Position numbers and translations under genes: made by a program | Notes under the pieces: generated by a model | Told to the model about the DNA's origin: nothing | The model's input: only the letters and a program-made list of their open reading frames with translations | Database searches by the model: none | Shown here: positions 49,083 to 57,017 of the stretch, piece by piece | Numbering within the stretch: position 1 is the stretch's first letter | Layout of the letters: each line of letters begins with the position of its first letter | Assembly (NCBI GenBank): GCA_948614045.1 | Contig: CAPFSK010000001.1 | Coordinates: forward strand, 239,132-303,131 | Length of the DNA stretch: 64,000 nucleotides | Origin: an uncultured Candidatus Saccharibacteria bacterium | Lineage (GTDB): Bacteria > Patescibacteriota > Saccharimonadia > Saccharimonadales > Saccharimonadaceae | Direction: 5' to 3'

Positions 49083-50144
49083 TTACTTCCTATGCCCACG
49101 TTTTTTGCTCTTGGCGGTGATTTTAGTAATCTTAGCACCGTCGCGCTTCTCCTTAACAACTTGACCTTCTTCAATTTTGTTAAGCTCACGAATAATTTTC
49201 TTATCAGCAGAAATCTCCATTTCTTCAGTCTTTTTGCCGAGGATGTATTTTTGCTGAATTCCAGTCATAATATTACTAATGAAATAATAGAATACTAGGG
49301 CGCCAGGAAGATTAATCATAATCAAAAACATCATGATTGGCATCATCTTGGACATCTGACCAGACATTACAGCGTTTAACTCGGTTTGATCAGGCTCTTT
49401 GCCGTCGGCAGCCTCTTTCATAATTTGACGGAAAGATTTAGATTTCTGAGACTTCTTTGACGGGAGCTGCTGGCGAGAAACCCAGTACTGAGAGAAAGCG
49501 GAGGCGACTGCGAAGAGCAGAATAATAAAGGCATTAGCTGAACCAAACCCAGGGCGAGCATCAAGATCTAAAAGATTAAAGAGCTTGGGGTGAAAATCGT
49601 AAGTCGAGACCGGCGTGTCGTTGATTTTTTGAGTTTTCTCTTCCTCGCTCAGATTACTATCGTTGCGAATGTCCTGTACTGTCTGTTGGTAGGCGAGATA
49701 CGGCTCTTGAAGCTCAATGACTTCGTTCACGCTGTCGATTTCGCGGACGAACCCATAAGCACGCTTGTCGAGATTATCAGATAAAGTCGGCTGGACCATG
49801 ACGCGCACGGCAGTATAGAGGGCGATGAAGATAGGTAGTTGAATGAATAAGGTCAACATCGAACGGAAAGGTTTGATGTTATTACGTTTGTAGAGGTCCA
49901 TCATCTGGAGGGATTCGAGCTGACGATTGCCATTACAGTTCTTCTTGATTTCAGCAAGTTGCGGCTGAATCTTGCGCATGAGACGAGTCTGATGGAGCTG
50001 CCGCTTCACTAAAGGCCACAGACAGATCTTAACTAGAACAGTAAAAAGAATGATTGCGAGACCAAAATCCCCAACAAAACCATAGATAACAAATAAAATA
50101 TTCGTAATCGGTCGAACGATTATAAAATCAATTAACTCAAACAT
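49083..50144 (-). CDS. yidC: Membrane protein insertase YidC/OxaA
   Basis: This 353-residue insertase has the YidC core of five membrane segments: FGLAIILFTVLVKICLWPLVKRQLHQTRLMRKIQPQLAEIKK, LTLFIQLPIFIALYTAVRVM, a large outer loop of ~90 residues, and FLIMINLPGALVFYYFISNIMTGIQQKYILGKK. The positively charged groove and basic C-tail (KSKKRGHRK) suit binding of nascent chains. It inserts membrane proteins with or without SecYEG. TATAAT ends eight bases before the ATG. Confidence 0.95.
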   Translation of the reverse strand: MFELIDFIIVRPITNILFVIYGFVGDFGLAIILFTVLVKICLWPLVKRQLHQTRLMRKIQPQLAEIKKNCNGNRQLESLQMMDLYKRNNIKPFRSMLTLFIQLPIFIALYTAVRVMVQPTLSDNLDKRAYGFVREIDSVNEVIELQEPYLAYQQTVQDIRNDSNLSEEEKTQKINDTPVSTYDFHPKLFNLLDLDARPGFGSANAFIILLFAVASAFSQYWVSRQQLPSKKSQKSKSFRQIMKEAADGKEPDQTELNAVMSGQMSKMMPIMMFLIMINLPGALVFYYFISNIMTGIQQKYILGKKTEEMEISADKKIIRELNKIEEGQVVKEKRDGAKITKITAKSKKRGHRK

Positions 50145-50165
50145 GTGATTATATTATAGCACACC

Positions 50166-50507
50166 TTAGTTTAATCGACTACGCCCTAATAGGTCGTGGA
50201 TGAGGCGGCGCAAATCTCGGAATGGCATATCGATGACGGATTTATTAAAAACAACAAAAAGACAGTCCATATGGTCGGTAAATTCGGGGAGCTCAAGACG
50301 AAGAGCTTCGTAGATACGGCGCCGAATGCGATTGCGACCGACGGCAGACTTGAGAACTTTTTTTGAAACTACGACACCAAAACGCTGATGGTGATGGGTA
50401 TTGGGGGCGTAGACTAGAGATAGAACTGGCGTCCGAATCGTCTTTCCCTTCTGATAAGTATACCTAACACCACCGCGCGAATGAAATCGGTATCTTTGCG
50501 ACAGCAT
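50166..50507 (-). CDS. rnpA: Ribonuclease P protein component
   Basis: This 113-residue basic protein shows the RnpA motif GVVVSKKVLKSAVGRNRIRRRIYEALR, the RNA-binding signature. It helps the RNase P RNA trim tRNA 5' ends. TGCTATAAT ends six bases before the ATG, so the mRNA is likely leaderless with its own promoter, downstream of rpmH. Confidence 0.93.
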   Translation of the reverse strand: MLSQRYRFHSRGGVRYTYQKGKTIRTPVLSLVYAPNTHHHQRFGVVVSKKVLKSAVGRNRIRRRIYEALRLELPEFTDHMDCLFVVFNKSVIDMPFRDLRRLIHDLLGRSRLN

Positions 50508-50522
50508 GTATATATTATAGCA

Positions 50523-50660
50523 CTAGGCGCTGAGACGAGCGCGACCTTTGATCCGGCGACGCTTCAAAACTTTCTGTCCAGACTTCGAGCTGTTGCGCTT
50601 CATGAAGCCATGCTCAGCTTTACGTTGACGTTTGTGTGGTTGATAAGTTCGTTTTGGCAT
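50523..50660 (-). CDS. rpmH: 50S ribosomal protein L34
   Basis: The 45-residue protein MPKRTYQPHKRQRKAEHGF, ending RRRIKGRARLSA, is a standard bL34. It is very basic and packs against 23S rRNA. A TATAAT (50799-50804, minus strand) may start its transcript, with an ACCCC/GGGGT hairpin (50777-50790) near its 5' end. Confidence 0.95.
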   Translation of the reverse strand: MPKRTYQPHKRQRKAEHGFMKRNSSKSGQKVLKRRRIKGRARLSA

Positions 50661-50892
50661 ATGATGATTCTTTCTATATTAACAAATACTTGTTCTAGTA
50701 TACCCCAGATATCCACATTTTTCAAGAAGTTTTCCACACCTAATATACCGTTTAGGGGTTAGTTGTGGAAAAGTCTACCCCTGTAGGGGTGAGGCGATAT
50801 TATAACATGTTTTGTTTTGGGGGTGAAAACTGTGGAAAAGTCGGAGGTTGTTTGGTATAATTAAGATGAGTTAAGGAGGAGTTAAGGGGTCT
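50661..50892. promoter_or_regulatory. rpmH-dnaA intergenic region with DnaA boxes
   Basis: Sites resembling TTATCCACA lie at 50709-50717 (ATATCCACA), 50730-50738 (TTTTCCACA), 50764-50772 and 50831-50839 (TGTGGAAAA). The dnaA -10 (TATAAT, 50856-50861) sits next to the last box, which would cover the -35 region and allow DnaA autorepression. Confidence 0.75.
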
Positions 50893-52266
50893 ATGTTTGA
50901 CGTGTGGAAAAATGTGCTGGCCGAGGTAGAGCAGACGATTCCGCGCGAGCAATATTCGACCTGGTTTACGGGAACTGAACTCGTAGACGTAAATGAGGGG
51001 ATAGTGACGATTGGGGTACCGAACGTCTTTAAAATTAAACAACTTCAGGTAAAATACTCCGATATTCTCAAAAAAGCATTTAAAAATAATAACATAGAAG
51101 TTGGCGAGCTAAAATATATCGTTCAGAGTAATGCGAAACCGAAGGTGAGGTCGCGCGAGATACCAGTGAAACCGGTTGCTCCGGAGAAGGTTGCGAGCGT
51201 AGCAAGGGAGACTTTAGGCGAGAGCGGTGCGAGAGGTGGCGGGTTCCAGACTGGTCTGAATACACGCTATACTTTAAGTAATTTTGTGATTGGATCAAAT
51301 AATGATTTGGCGGTAAGTGTAGCACGAAGTATTGTGGATAAACCGGGGTCAAGCTATAATCCGTTTTTCTTGTATGGTGGTCCGGGTCTCGGAAAAACAC
51401 ATTTAGTACAGGCGATTGGCAACGAATTATTAGCAAAAGATCCAAAGCTAAAGGTTTTGTATGCGCCAATGTCGAGCTTTTATTCCGAGTTTATCAATGC
51501 GGTGCGAAGCAATAAAGGCGATGAATTTCATCAGAAATTCAAGAAGCTTGATGTGTTGATTATTGATGACTTTCAGATGATCATGAATAAAGATCGGTCA
51601 CAGGCGGAGTTTTTTGATATTTTTAATGAACTATATGGGTTGAATAAGCAAATTATCGTGACGTCCGATCGACTGCCAAATCAAATCAAGTCGGTAGACG
51701 AAAGGCTAGCGTCAAGGTTGGTGTGGGGCGGGACATTTGACCTGCAACTGCCACAGTTTGAGGATAAGTGCGCGATTTTGAAGGCGAAAGCGGAGTTTAT
51801 TGGGGTAGAAATCGAAGATGAAGCAATTGAATATTTGGCGGAAAACGTAAGGACAAATATTCGCGATCTTGAGGGAGAGTTCAATCGGTTGCTCGCGGTA
51901 GCGGATCTAAAGAATATGACACCACTCGAGGTAATTAACGAGGGCTACGTAAATCCGACGCAAGGCGGACATAATAAGGCGATTGCGCCGAAGCAAGTAA
52001 TCGAGCGAGTGGCGAAATTTTACCAAATGACGCCAAAAGAGATGTGTAGTAAAAGTCGAGTGGCGCACATTAAAAATGCACGGCAGGTGGCGATGTATTT
52101 ATTGTCAAAAGAGTTAAGCATGAGTACGCCAAAAATTGCACTGGAAGTCGGAGTAAAAGACCACACAACCGTGATGCACGGGATTCGGAAGATTGAGGGG
52201 GATTTGAAACTGAATTTTACTTTGCGGGATCAAATTGCGGCGATTCGGGAGAAGATTTATGGATAA
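50893..52266 (+). CDS. dnaA: Chromosomal replication initiator DnaA
   Basis: This 457-residue protein has domain I (1-85), a linker, and the AAA+ domain with YNPFFLYGGPGLGKTHLVQAIGNELL (Walker A), VLIIDDFQMI (Walker B) and DERLASRLVWG. The C-terminal DNA-binding domain carries the signature VGVKDHTTVMHGIRKIEGD. It melts the origin and loads the helicase. AAGGAGGAG precedes the ATG. Confidence 0.97.
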   Translation: MFDVWKNVLAEVEQTIPREQYSTWFTGTELVDVNEGIVTIGVPNVFKIKQLQVKYSDILKKAFKNNNIEVGELKYIVQSNAKPKVRSREIPVKPVAPEKVASVARETLGESGARGGGFQTGLNTRYTLSNFVIGSNNDLAVSVARSIVDKPGSSYNPFFLYGGPGLGKTHLVQAIGNELLAKDPKLKVLYAPMSSFYSEFINAVRSNKGDEFHQKFKKLDVLIIDDFQMIMNKDRSQAEFFDIFNELYGLNKQIIVTSDRLPNQIKSVDERLASRLVWGGTFDLQLPQFEDKCAILKAKAEFIGVEIEDEAIEYLAENVRTNIRDLEGEFNRLLAVADLKNMTPLEVINEGYVNPTQGGHNKAIAPKQVIERVAKFYQMTPKEMCSKSRVAHIKNARQVAMYLLSKELSMSTPKIALEVGVKDHTTVMHGIRKIEGDLKLNFTLRDQIAAIREKIYG

Positions 52267-52641
52267 TTATAGAGGTAACTGGAGTTTGTTCGGGTTTTCG
52301 GACTTGTTCGGGTTTCTGTGTTCGGGCTTTGAAAAAGCGAGGCTGGAAAATTGTGTTGTAGTATATAAGCCAGAGTGTTCGGGTTGTTCGGTAGATTTTG
52401 TGGAAAAATTGTGGAGAAGTTTGTGGGGAAAACGGTGGGAAAATTGTGGAATTTGTTGTGGAATAATGCGAAGTGATGTTGTTTTACACAGTTTTGGTGG
52501 GTTTCGTGGAATTTTTCGCAGCCTTGGTGGAAAGTTTTACGGGTGGATTTACACATGGTTTTATCTCTGTAATAGCGGTGGTTTTACACAGTTTCCACAT
52601 AGCCTATTACTACAACTATTAAATATATAGAAAGGAAGAGG
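52267..52641. other. Putative origin of replication (oriC) between dnaA and dnaN
   Basis: The 375-base gap holds no supported gene. It contains at least eight TTGTGGAA/TTTTACACA/TTTCCACA-like DnaA boxes between 52398 and 52600, for example 52482-52490, 52582-52590 and 52592-52600. Five GTTCGG repeats (52286-52391) precede them, and an AT-rich run near 52605-52632 could unwind. Confidence 0.8.
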
Positions 52642-53748
52642 ATGGAGATTAAGATTTTACAAGAAAAATTAGCAAAGGCATTAAATAATGTAAGTCGGGT
52701 AGCTGGGGGAGCGAGAGCAACTTTACCGATTTTGAATAATGTACTTATAAGAGTAGATGAAGGAAAAGTAAGTCTTATAACCACCAATCTCGATATGGCA
52801 GTAGTGAGTTATTTACCGGCAAGCCAGAGTAAAAATGGGGTAATGACGGTGCCAGCAAGGTTAATGGCAGAGTTTGTGGGAAATCTACCGCGTGGCGAGG
52901 TAGTGGAGATTGTAAGTAAAGATGATAAAGTGACAATTAAGGCGGGAGAATACACTTCGACAATTAATGGAGCTTCGGCGGAAGATTTTCCGGAGTTACC
53001 GGAGATGGATGACGCAAAAGCGGTGAAGTTCCAGATGGAAGTTGAGGAGTTTAAGGCGGGGTTGTCGCAGGTGATGATTGCGGCGAGTAATGATACGACG
53101 CGACCAGCATTGACCGGGGTGTACTTTAATACGTTTGAGGGGGCGTTGTATCTCGCGGCGACAGATGGGTATCGGCTGGCAGAACGAAAGTTTATTGAGA
53201 AAGTTGAATCGGAAGTGACGGCAATCGTGCCGACAGGGAGCTTACAGGAGGTGCTCAGAAGCATAGGCGACGATGTGAATGAGATTGAGATATTGTTTGA
53301 TGAGACGCAAGTGAGATTCCGGATTGGCGAGATTGAAGTAACGTCGAAGTTAATTAATGGTTCGTTCCCTGATTATAGGCAGTTGATTCCGAAAGAGACG
53401 GAGATTGGTGTGGATTTGAAGCGAGATGAATTGGTGCGGGTGACGAAGCTTGCGGCGTTGTTTGCGAAAGAGGTTGGTGGTTCGATCGTGTGTAAAACTA
53501 GCGTGGAAAATGGGTGTTTTTCGATTGCGTCAGTAGCGAATGAATTAGGGGAAAATAATTCGGAGATTAAAACTGAGGTGACGACGGATGGTAAGGTGAC
53601 ATTGAACTCAAGGTTTTTACTGGACGCTTTAAATGTTTTGGATGGTAATGCAGTGAGGTTTGGTTTTTCTAATAAGCTAGATCCGGTAGTGCTAAAAGCG
53701 GAAGGTGATGATAAATATATACATATCGTGATGCCGCTTAAAGGATAG
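52642..53748 (+). CDS. dnaN: DNA polymerase III sliding clamp (beta)
   Basis: This 368-residue protein has the three-fold beta-clamp layout: MEIKILQEKLAKALNNVSRVAGGARATLPILNNVLI, the middle RPALTGVYFNTFEGALYLAATDGYRLAERK and the end LDPVVLKAEGDDKYIHIVMPLKG. The ring tethers DNA polymerase III. AAAGGAAG lies before the ATG. dnaA, dnaN and recF form the classic origin operon. Confidence 0.97.
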   Translation: MEIKILQEKLAKALNNVSRVAGGARATLPILNNVLIRVDEGKVSLITTNLDMAVVSYLPASQSKNGVMTVPARLMAEFVGNLPRGEVVEIVSKDDKVTIKAGEYTSTINGASAEDFPELPEMDDAKAVKFQMEVEEFKAGLSQVMIAASNDTTRPALTGVYFNTFEGALYLAATDGYRLAERKFIEKVESEVTAIVPTGSLQEVLRSIGDDVNEIEILFDETQVRFRIGEIEVTSKLINGSFPDYRQLIPKETEIGVDLKRDELVRVTKLAALFAKEVGGSIVCKTSVENGCFSIASVANELGENNSEIKTEVTTDGKVTLNSRFLLDALNVLDGNAVRFGFSNKLDPVVLKAEGDDKYIHIVMPLKG

Positions 53749-53757
53749 TTCCCTGGT

Positions 53758-54789
53758 ATGGTGATTCGGAGCGTGAAACTGGCGAATTTTCGGTCGCATG
53801 AGAGTTTTGTTCTAGAGTGTAATCCACAAACGACGGAGTTGGTTGGGGAAAACGGTTGTGGAAAAACATCAGTTTTGGAGGCGATTTACGAGGCGATGCA
53901 GGGGAAAAGTTTTCGGGCGGTAGATCGGGAGATTGTGCGGCGAGATACGGAGTTTTACCGAGTGGAGCTGGAGTATGGAGATGGGCGGATTGTGACGGTA
54001 GTGTATGATGCGGGAGCTGATCGGAAGGAATTTTTGGCGGAAGATAAAAAAATGCGACGGTTGGCGAAGAAAAATAAATATCCAATAGTGTTGTTTGAAC
54101 CAGATGACTTGAATTTAGTTGGAAGTAGCCCGACGGGCAGGAGAAATTATTTTGATCGAATGTTTGGGCAGTTATCAGAGAAGTATGGGGTGGCGCTGGC
54201 AAGGTATAATAAAGCGTTGAAGCAGAGGAATGAGTTACTCAAGCAGGAGGTGGTGAATAGTGGAGATTTGTTTTCTTGGGATGTAATGTTGACGAGGTAT
54301 GGGGCGGAATTGCAGGCGGAGCGGGATGGATTTGTGCGAGACGTAAATGAGCGATTGACTGAAGTTTATCGTTCGATTGCGGAAAACGATGATGTGGTGG
54401 AGATGAGGTATGTGAGCGAGGTGGATGGTGAGAGCGAATTTTTGCGTAGGTTAGAGGAGGGGTTTGAGCGAGATCGGATACTTGGGCATACGAGTTTTGG
54501 GGTGCATCGCGATAACTATGAATTTGTGTTTAACGGTGTAAAAGCAGATGGTTCAGCGAGTCGAGGCGAGGTGCGGTCGATAGTAATTGCGTTGAAATTT
54601 ATTGAGGCGGATATGGTGATGCGGGAGACTGGAAAGATGCCAGTTGTGCTGCTGGATGATGTGTTTTCTGAATTAGACGATGTGAGGCAGAGATGTTTGG
54701 TGAGGAATTTTCGGGAGAATCAGATTATTTTGACTTCTACGAGAAGTCAAAATAATCTGGCTATCTGTGTCGCTCAAAAAAAGATATAA
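53758..54789 (+). CDS. recF: DNA recombination/repair protein RecF
   Basis: This 343-residue SMC-like ATPase has VIRSVKLANFRSHESFVLECNPQTTELVGENGCGKTSVLEAIYEA (Walker A) and a C-terminal MPVVLLDDVFSELDDVRQ (Walker B and D-loop). It loads RecA/RecOR at gaps. No clear ribosome site is seen, so translation probably follows dnaN, which ends nine bases earlier. The last ~25 codons contain a perfect 18-bp inverted repeat (54721-54759), so the final residues are unusual. Confidence 0.95.
   Translation: MVIRSVKLANFRSHESFVLECNPQTTELVGENGCGKTSVLEAIYEAMQGKSFRAVDREIVRRDTEFYRVELEYGDGRIVTVVYDAGADRKEFLAEDKKMRRLAKKNKYPIVLFEPDDLNLVGSSPTGRRNYFDRMFGQLSEKYGVALARYNKALKQRNELLKQEVVNSGDLFSWDVMLTRYGAELQAERDGFVRDVNERLTEVYRSIAENDDVVEMRYVSEVDGESEFLRRLEEGFERDRILGHTSFGVHRDNYEFVFNGVKADGSASRGEVRSIVIALKFIEADMVMRETGKMPVVLLDDVFSELDDVRQRCLVRNFRENQIILTSTRSQNNLAICVAQKKI
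54721..54759. repeat. Perfect 18-bp inverted repeat inside the recF 3' end
   Basis: Bases 54721-54738 and 54742-54759 are exact complements around ACG. The repeat is within the reading frame, 30 bases before the stop, between two convergent operons without another terminator. Confidence 0.9.
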
Positions 54790-54800
54790 AAACAACGAAA

Positions 54801-55718
54801 TTAATAATTGTTTGCGGATTCAAGGATGTTGGATGGAATGTGAGGGGTGTTTATTTCGGTGAGAATAGGGTAAGGGGTTGACGCTGGGCGCCAAGAATTG
54901 CCGTCTTGTATTAGAATTACTCTATAGGTAACGGTAGTGTAGTGTTCTTCGGACCCAGTAATAATATTTGTGTAATAGTAGTTATCGTCTCGTTGACCTT
55001 CTTGAATTTTGTAGTCAGTATCTTTCAGCCCATTCTTTAGATACTCTAATGGATCGGAACTTTCGTTTGACTGGATTTGGTTTTCAAGTAGATTATTAAA
55101 ATCGTTAATAATAATGCTATATTTAGTGATTTGATCTTCTGTAGAAGCTGCGAGAGACTTGAGTTTAGATATAGCGGAATCAATAGAGGTGACAGAATAT
55201 GTACTAATTGTAATGGTTGGCGTATTTTGTCCGCTATTATAAGTGTACCCAAGTTTGTATAGGCTATTAGTGAAAGGCAGTTGATTAAGAATAGGATACT
55301 CTGTGCGTTGTTGCTCTCCATATTGATTAGATAACATACCGGCAATACCTTGAACTTCGTAAAATTCCTCTGCGCGTTCACGGGTAATTTTTTCTCCGTG
55401 TTCAGTAGTGGCAGATAGGAGACCGAAAAGATATTCCGTATCGTTGTTGATTATAATTGTGTCGGTTTGTGTGGCGAAATCAGGATTTGTAACTGATAAT
55501 TGGTATTCGCCGGGGGTGATGTAATTTTGAGCATTGTTTTTGAGTTTTTCTCCATTTAAGGTAACTTCTGCGCTAAAAGGGGCGTATTTGACGGTAACTT
55601 TTATTTTTCCTACTTTGCTAAGTGTTTGGATAGTGAAGATGATGAGGGTTATGGCTAACATAGCACCAAGGACACTGGCAATAGTGATAATTTGTTTTTT
55701 TGTCAGACGTTCTTCCAT
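54801..55718 (-). CDS. Membrane-anchored PEGA-like protein
   Basis: This 305-residue protein has an N-terminal membrane helix (IITIASVLGAMLAITLIIFTI, ~9-29) and then a PEGA-like beta module (KVTVKYAPFSAEVTLNGEKLKNNAQNYITPGEYQLSVTNPDF, ~36-85). The remaining outer region is ~200 residues of mixed alpha/beta with YYYTNIITGSEEHYTTVTYRVILIQDG near the end. PEGA modules are found on surface-anchored proteins. It is last in the secretion operon, so it may be an accessory or surface component (inference). Confidence 0.65.
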   Translation of the reverse strand: MEERLTKKQIITIASVLGAMLAITLIIFTIQTLSKVGKIKVTVKYAPFSAEVTLNGEKLKNNAQNYITPGEYQLSVTNPDFATQTDTIIINNDTEYLFGLLSATTEHGEKITRERAEEFYEVQGIAGMLSNQYGEQQRTEYPILNQLPFTNSLYKLGYTYNSGQNTPTITISTYSVTSIDSAISKLKSLAASTEDQITKYSIIINDFNNLLENQIQSNESSDPLEYLKNGLKDTDYKIQEGQRDDNYYYTNIITGSEEHYTTVTYRVILIQDGNSWRPASTPYPILTEINTPHIPSNILESANNY

Positions 55719-55730
55719 AATGTATTCTCC

Positions 55731-57017
55731 TTAGTTTGAACCCTTACGATACCAGCGGACAATTTCACCTCGCCAGCTATCATATACTAAATCTTCATGT
55801 CCAGCCATGGGTGCGCGACCAGCGTTGGTGCCGTAGGATGCGGAGGCAATTTTAGACTCAAAACCGCTGATTTCTCCAACATAGACAAATGTATGACCAT
55901 TAACGAAAGCGACATCTCCGGGTTGGAGGATGCTGGAATCAATACGGGTTGATGTGGAGCCATTAAGTAGTGTCCAGCCATTGGATTTAACCCAGTTTTC
56001 TTGTGTGTCAGTAGGACCTTTACCGTTATTATATTCTGGTTCAAATCCGCTTTCTTGAAGCAGTGTAGTAACGAAACCGCCGCAGTCGATTCCGGCTACG
56101 CCATTAACGGATCCACCGACATATTTCCCTTCTGAAATACGTCGACTGACGGCGGAAGCATAGTCTGGCATACGTTCTGTAAAATTTGCGGCATGGTAAG
56201 TTGGCCAAGCGTATTTAAGAACAAACTCCTGTAAACTACCGCTGTCTACGCAACCATTAGAAGAACCGAAGGTTTGCCCGCTGAATTTATTATAGTATTT
56301 TTGGGCTGATTCGATGCGTCCTGTATCGGTGTAGCCTCCACGTTCAACGTACTTGCGGTATGATTTTGCGGCTTCTTCAGGAGTTGAACTTTCGTTGCGA
56401 AATTTCTCGTAACTGGATTTTTCGCTATTTTCGGATTCGTCTTTGAGAAAGTCAAGTTCTGCGGCGTAGATTTGTTTGGCGATGTTTTCGCCAACAAGTT
56501 CGACGAATTTTTGCCCACTAATAGTATATCCTTTACTGTAGGTTTCGATATCTTTGAAATATTGGATTAGATTTGGATAATTATCATTAATAGAGTGGAG
56601 AAATTCAACTCGGCGACCCCAAGACCACTGAATTAGGCCAACTCCATAAGATATTGAAGTATCATTATAGGCAGTATCCCACCCTCTGCTTTGGAACTGG
56701 GCTTCATGTTGGACTGGATTAAGGTAATTGGATTCGTGATCCATGTTTCCCATGATGCCAGCGGCTTGTGTTTCGGTAAAACCAAGGCTAATGAGGCCTG
56801 ACCACACCCACTCTTCGTAGGTTGCGCCGGCTAGGTTGACGGAGCCGGTGACACAGCTGTTAATCGTGCCCTCGGGATTATAGTAGTAGACTCCATTGGC
56901 ATATAGTTCATCAAGTGTTGTATTTGACATTTCAGCAGAGACGGGAGATGTAATAAGAATTGTCAATAGAAAACTGGCGAGGAGACTAAAGATGTTTTTA
57001 ATTTTTAGCTTTGTCAT
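55731..57017 (-). CDS. Secreted peptidoglycan hydrolase: phage-tail-lysozyme and NlpC/CHAP-like domains
   Basis: This 428-residue protein has a signal peptide (1-28). A lysozyme-like domain (~50-190) follows with GFTETQAAGIMGNMDHESNYLNPVQHE, whose Glu is the likely catalytic acid, and SYGVGLIQWSWGRR. The C-terminal ~150 residues resemble an NlpC/P60 or CHAP amidase: GIDCGGFVTTLLQESGF (Cys), LQPGDVAFVNGHTFVYVGE (His). In type IV secretion loci of Gram-positive-type cells such a bifunctional enzyme (VirB1/TcpG-like) opens the wall for the apparatus. It overlaps the large membrane gene (ATGA). Confidence 0.87.
   Translation of the reverse strand: MTKLKIKNIFSLLASFLLTILITSPVSAEMSNTTLDELYANGVYYYNPEGTINSCVTGSVNLAGATYEEWVWSGLISLGFTETQAAGIMGNMDHESNYLNPVQHEAQFQSRGWDTAYNDTSISYGVGLIQWSWGRRVEFLHSINDNYPNLIQYFKDIETYSKGYTISGQKFVELVGENIAKQIYAAELDFLKDESENSEKSSYEKFRNESSTPEEAAKSYRKYVERGGYTDTGRIESAQKYYNKFSGQTFGSSNGCVDSGSLQEFVLKYAWPTYHAANFTERMPDYASAVSRRISEGKYVGGSVNGVAGIDCGGFVTTLLQESGFEPEYNNGKGPTDTQENWVKSNGWTLLNGSTSTRIDSSILQPGDVAFVNGHTFVYVGEISGFESKIASASYGTNAGRAPMAGHEDLVYDSWRGEIVRWYRKGSN

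Noticed and set aside
55731..57017. Prophage endolysin
   Set aside because: The lysozyme domain resembles phage tail lysozyme, but neighbours are PrgI and VirB4 and no phage structural gene is present.
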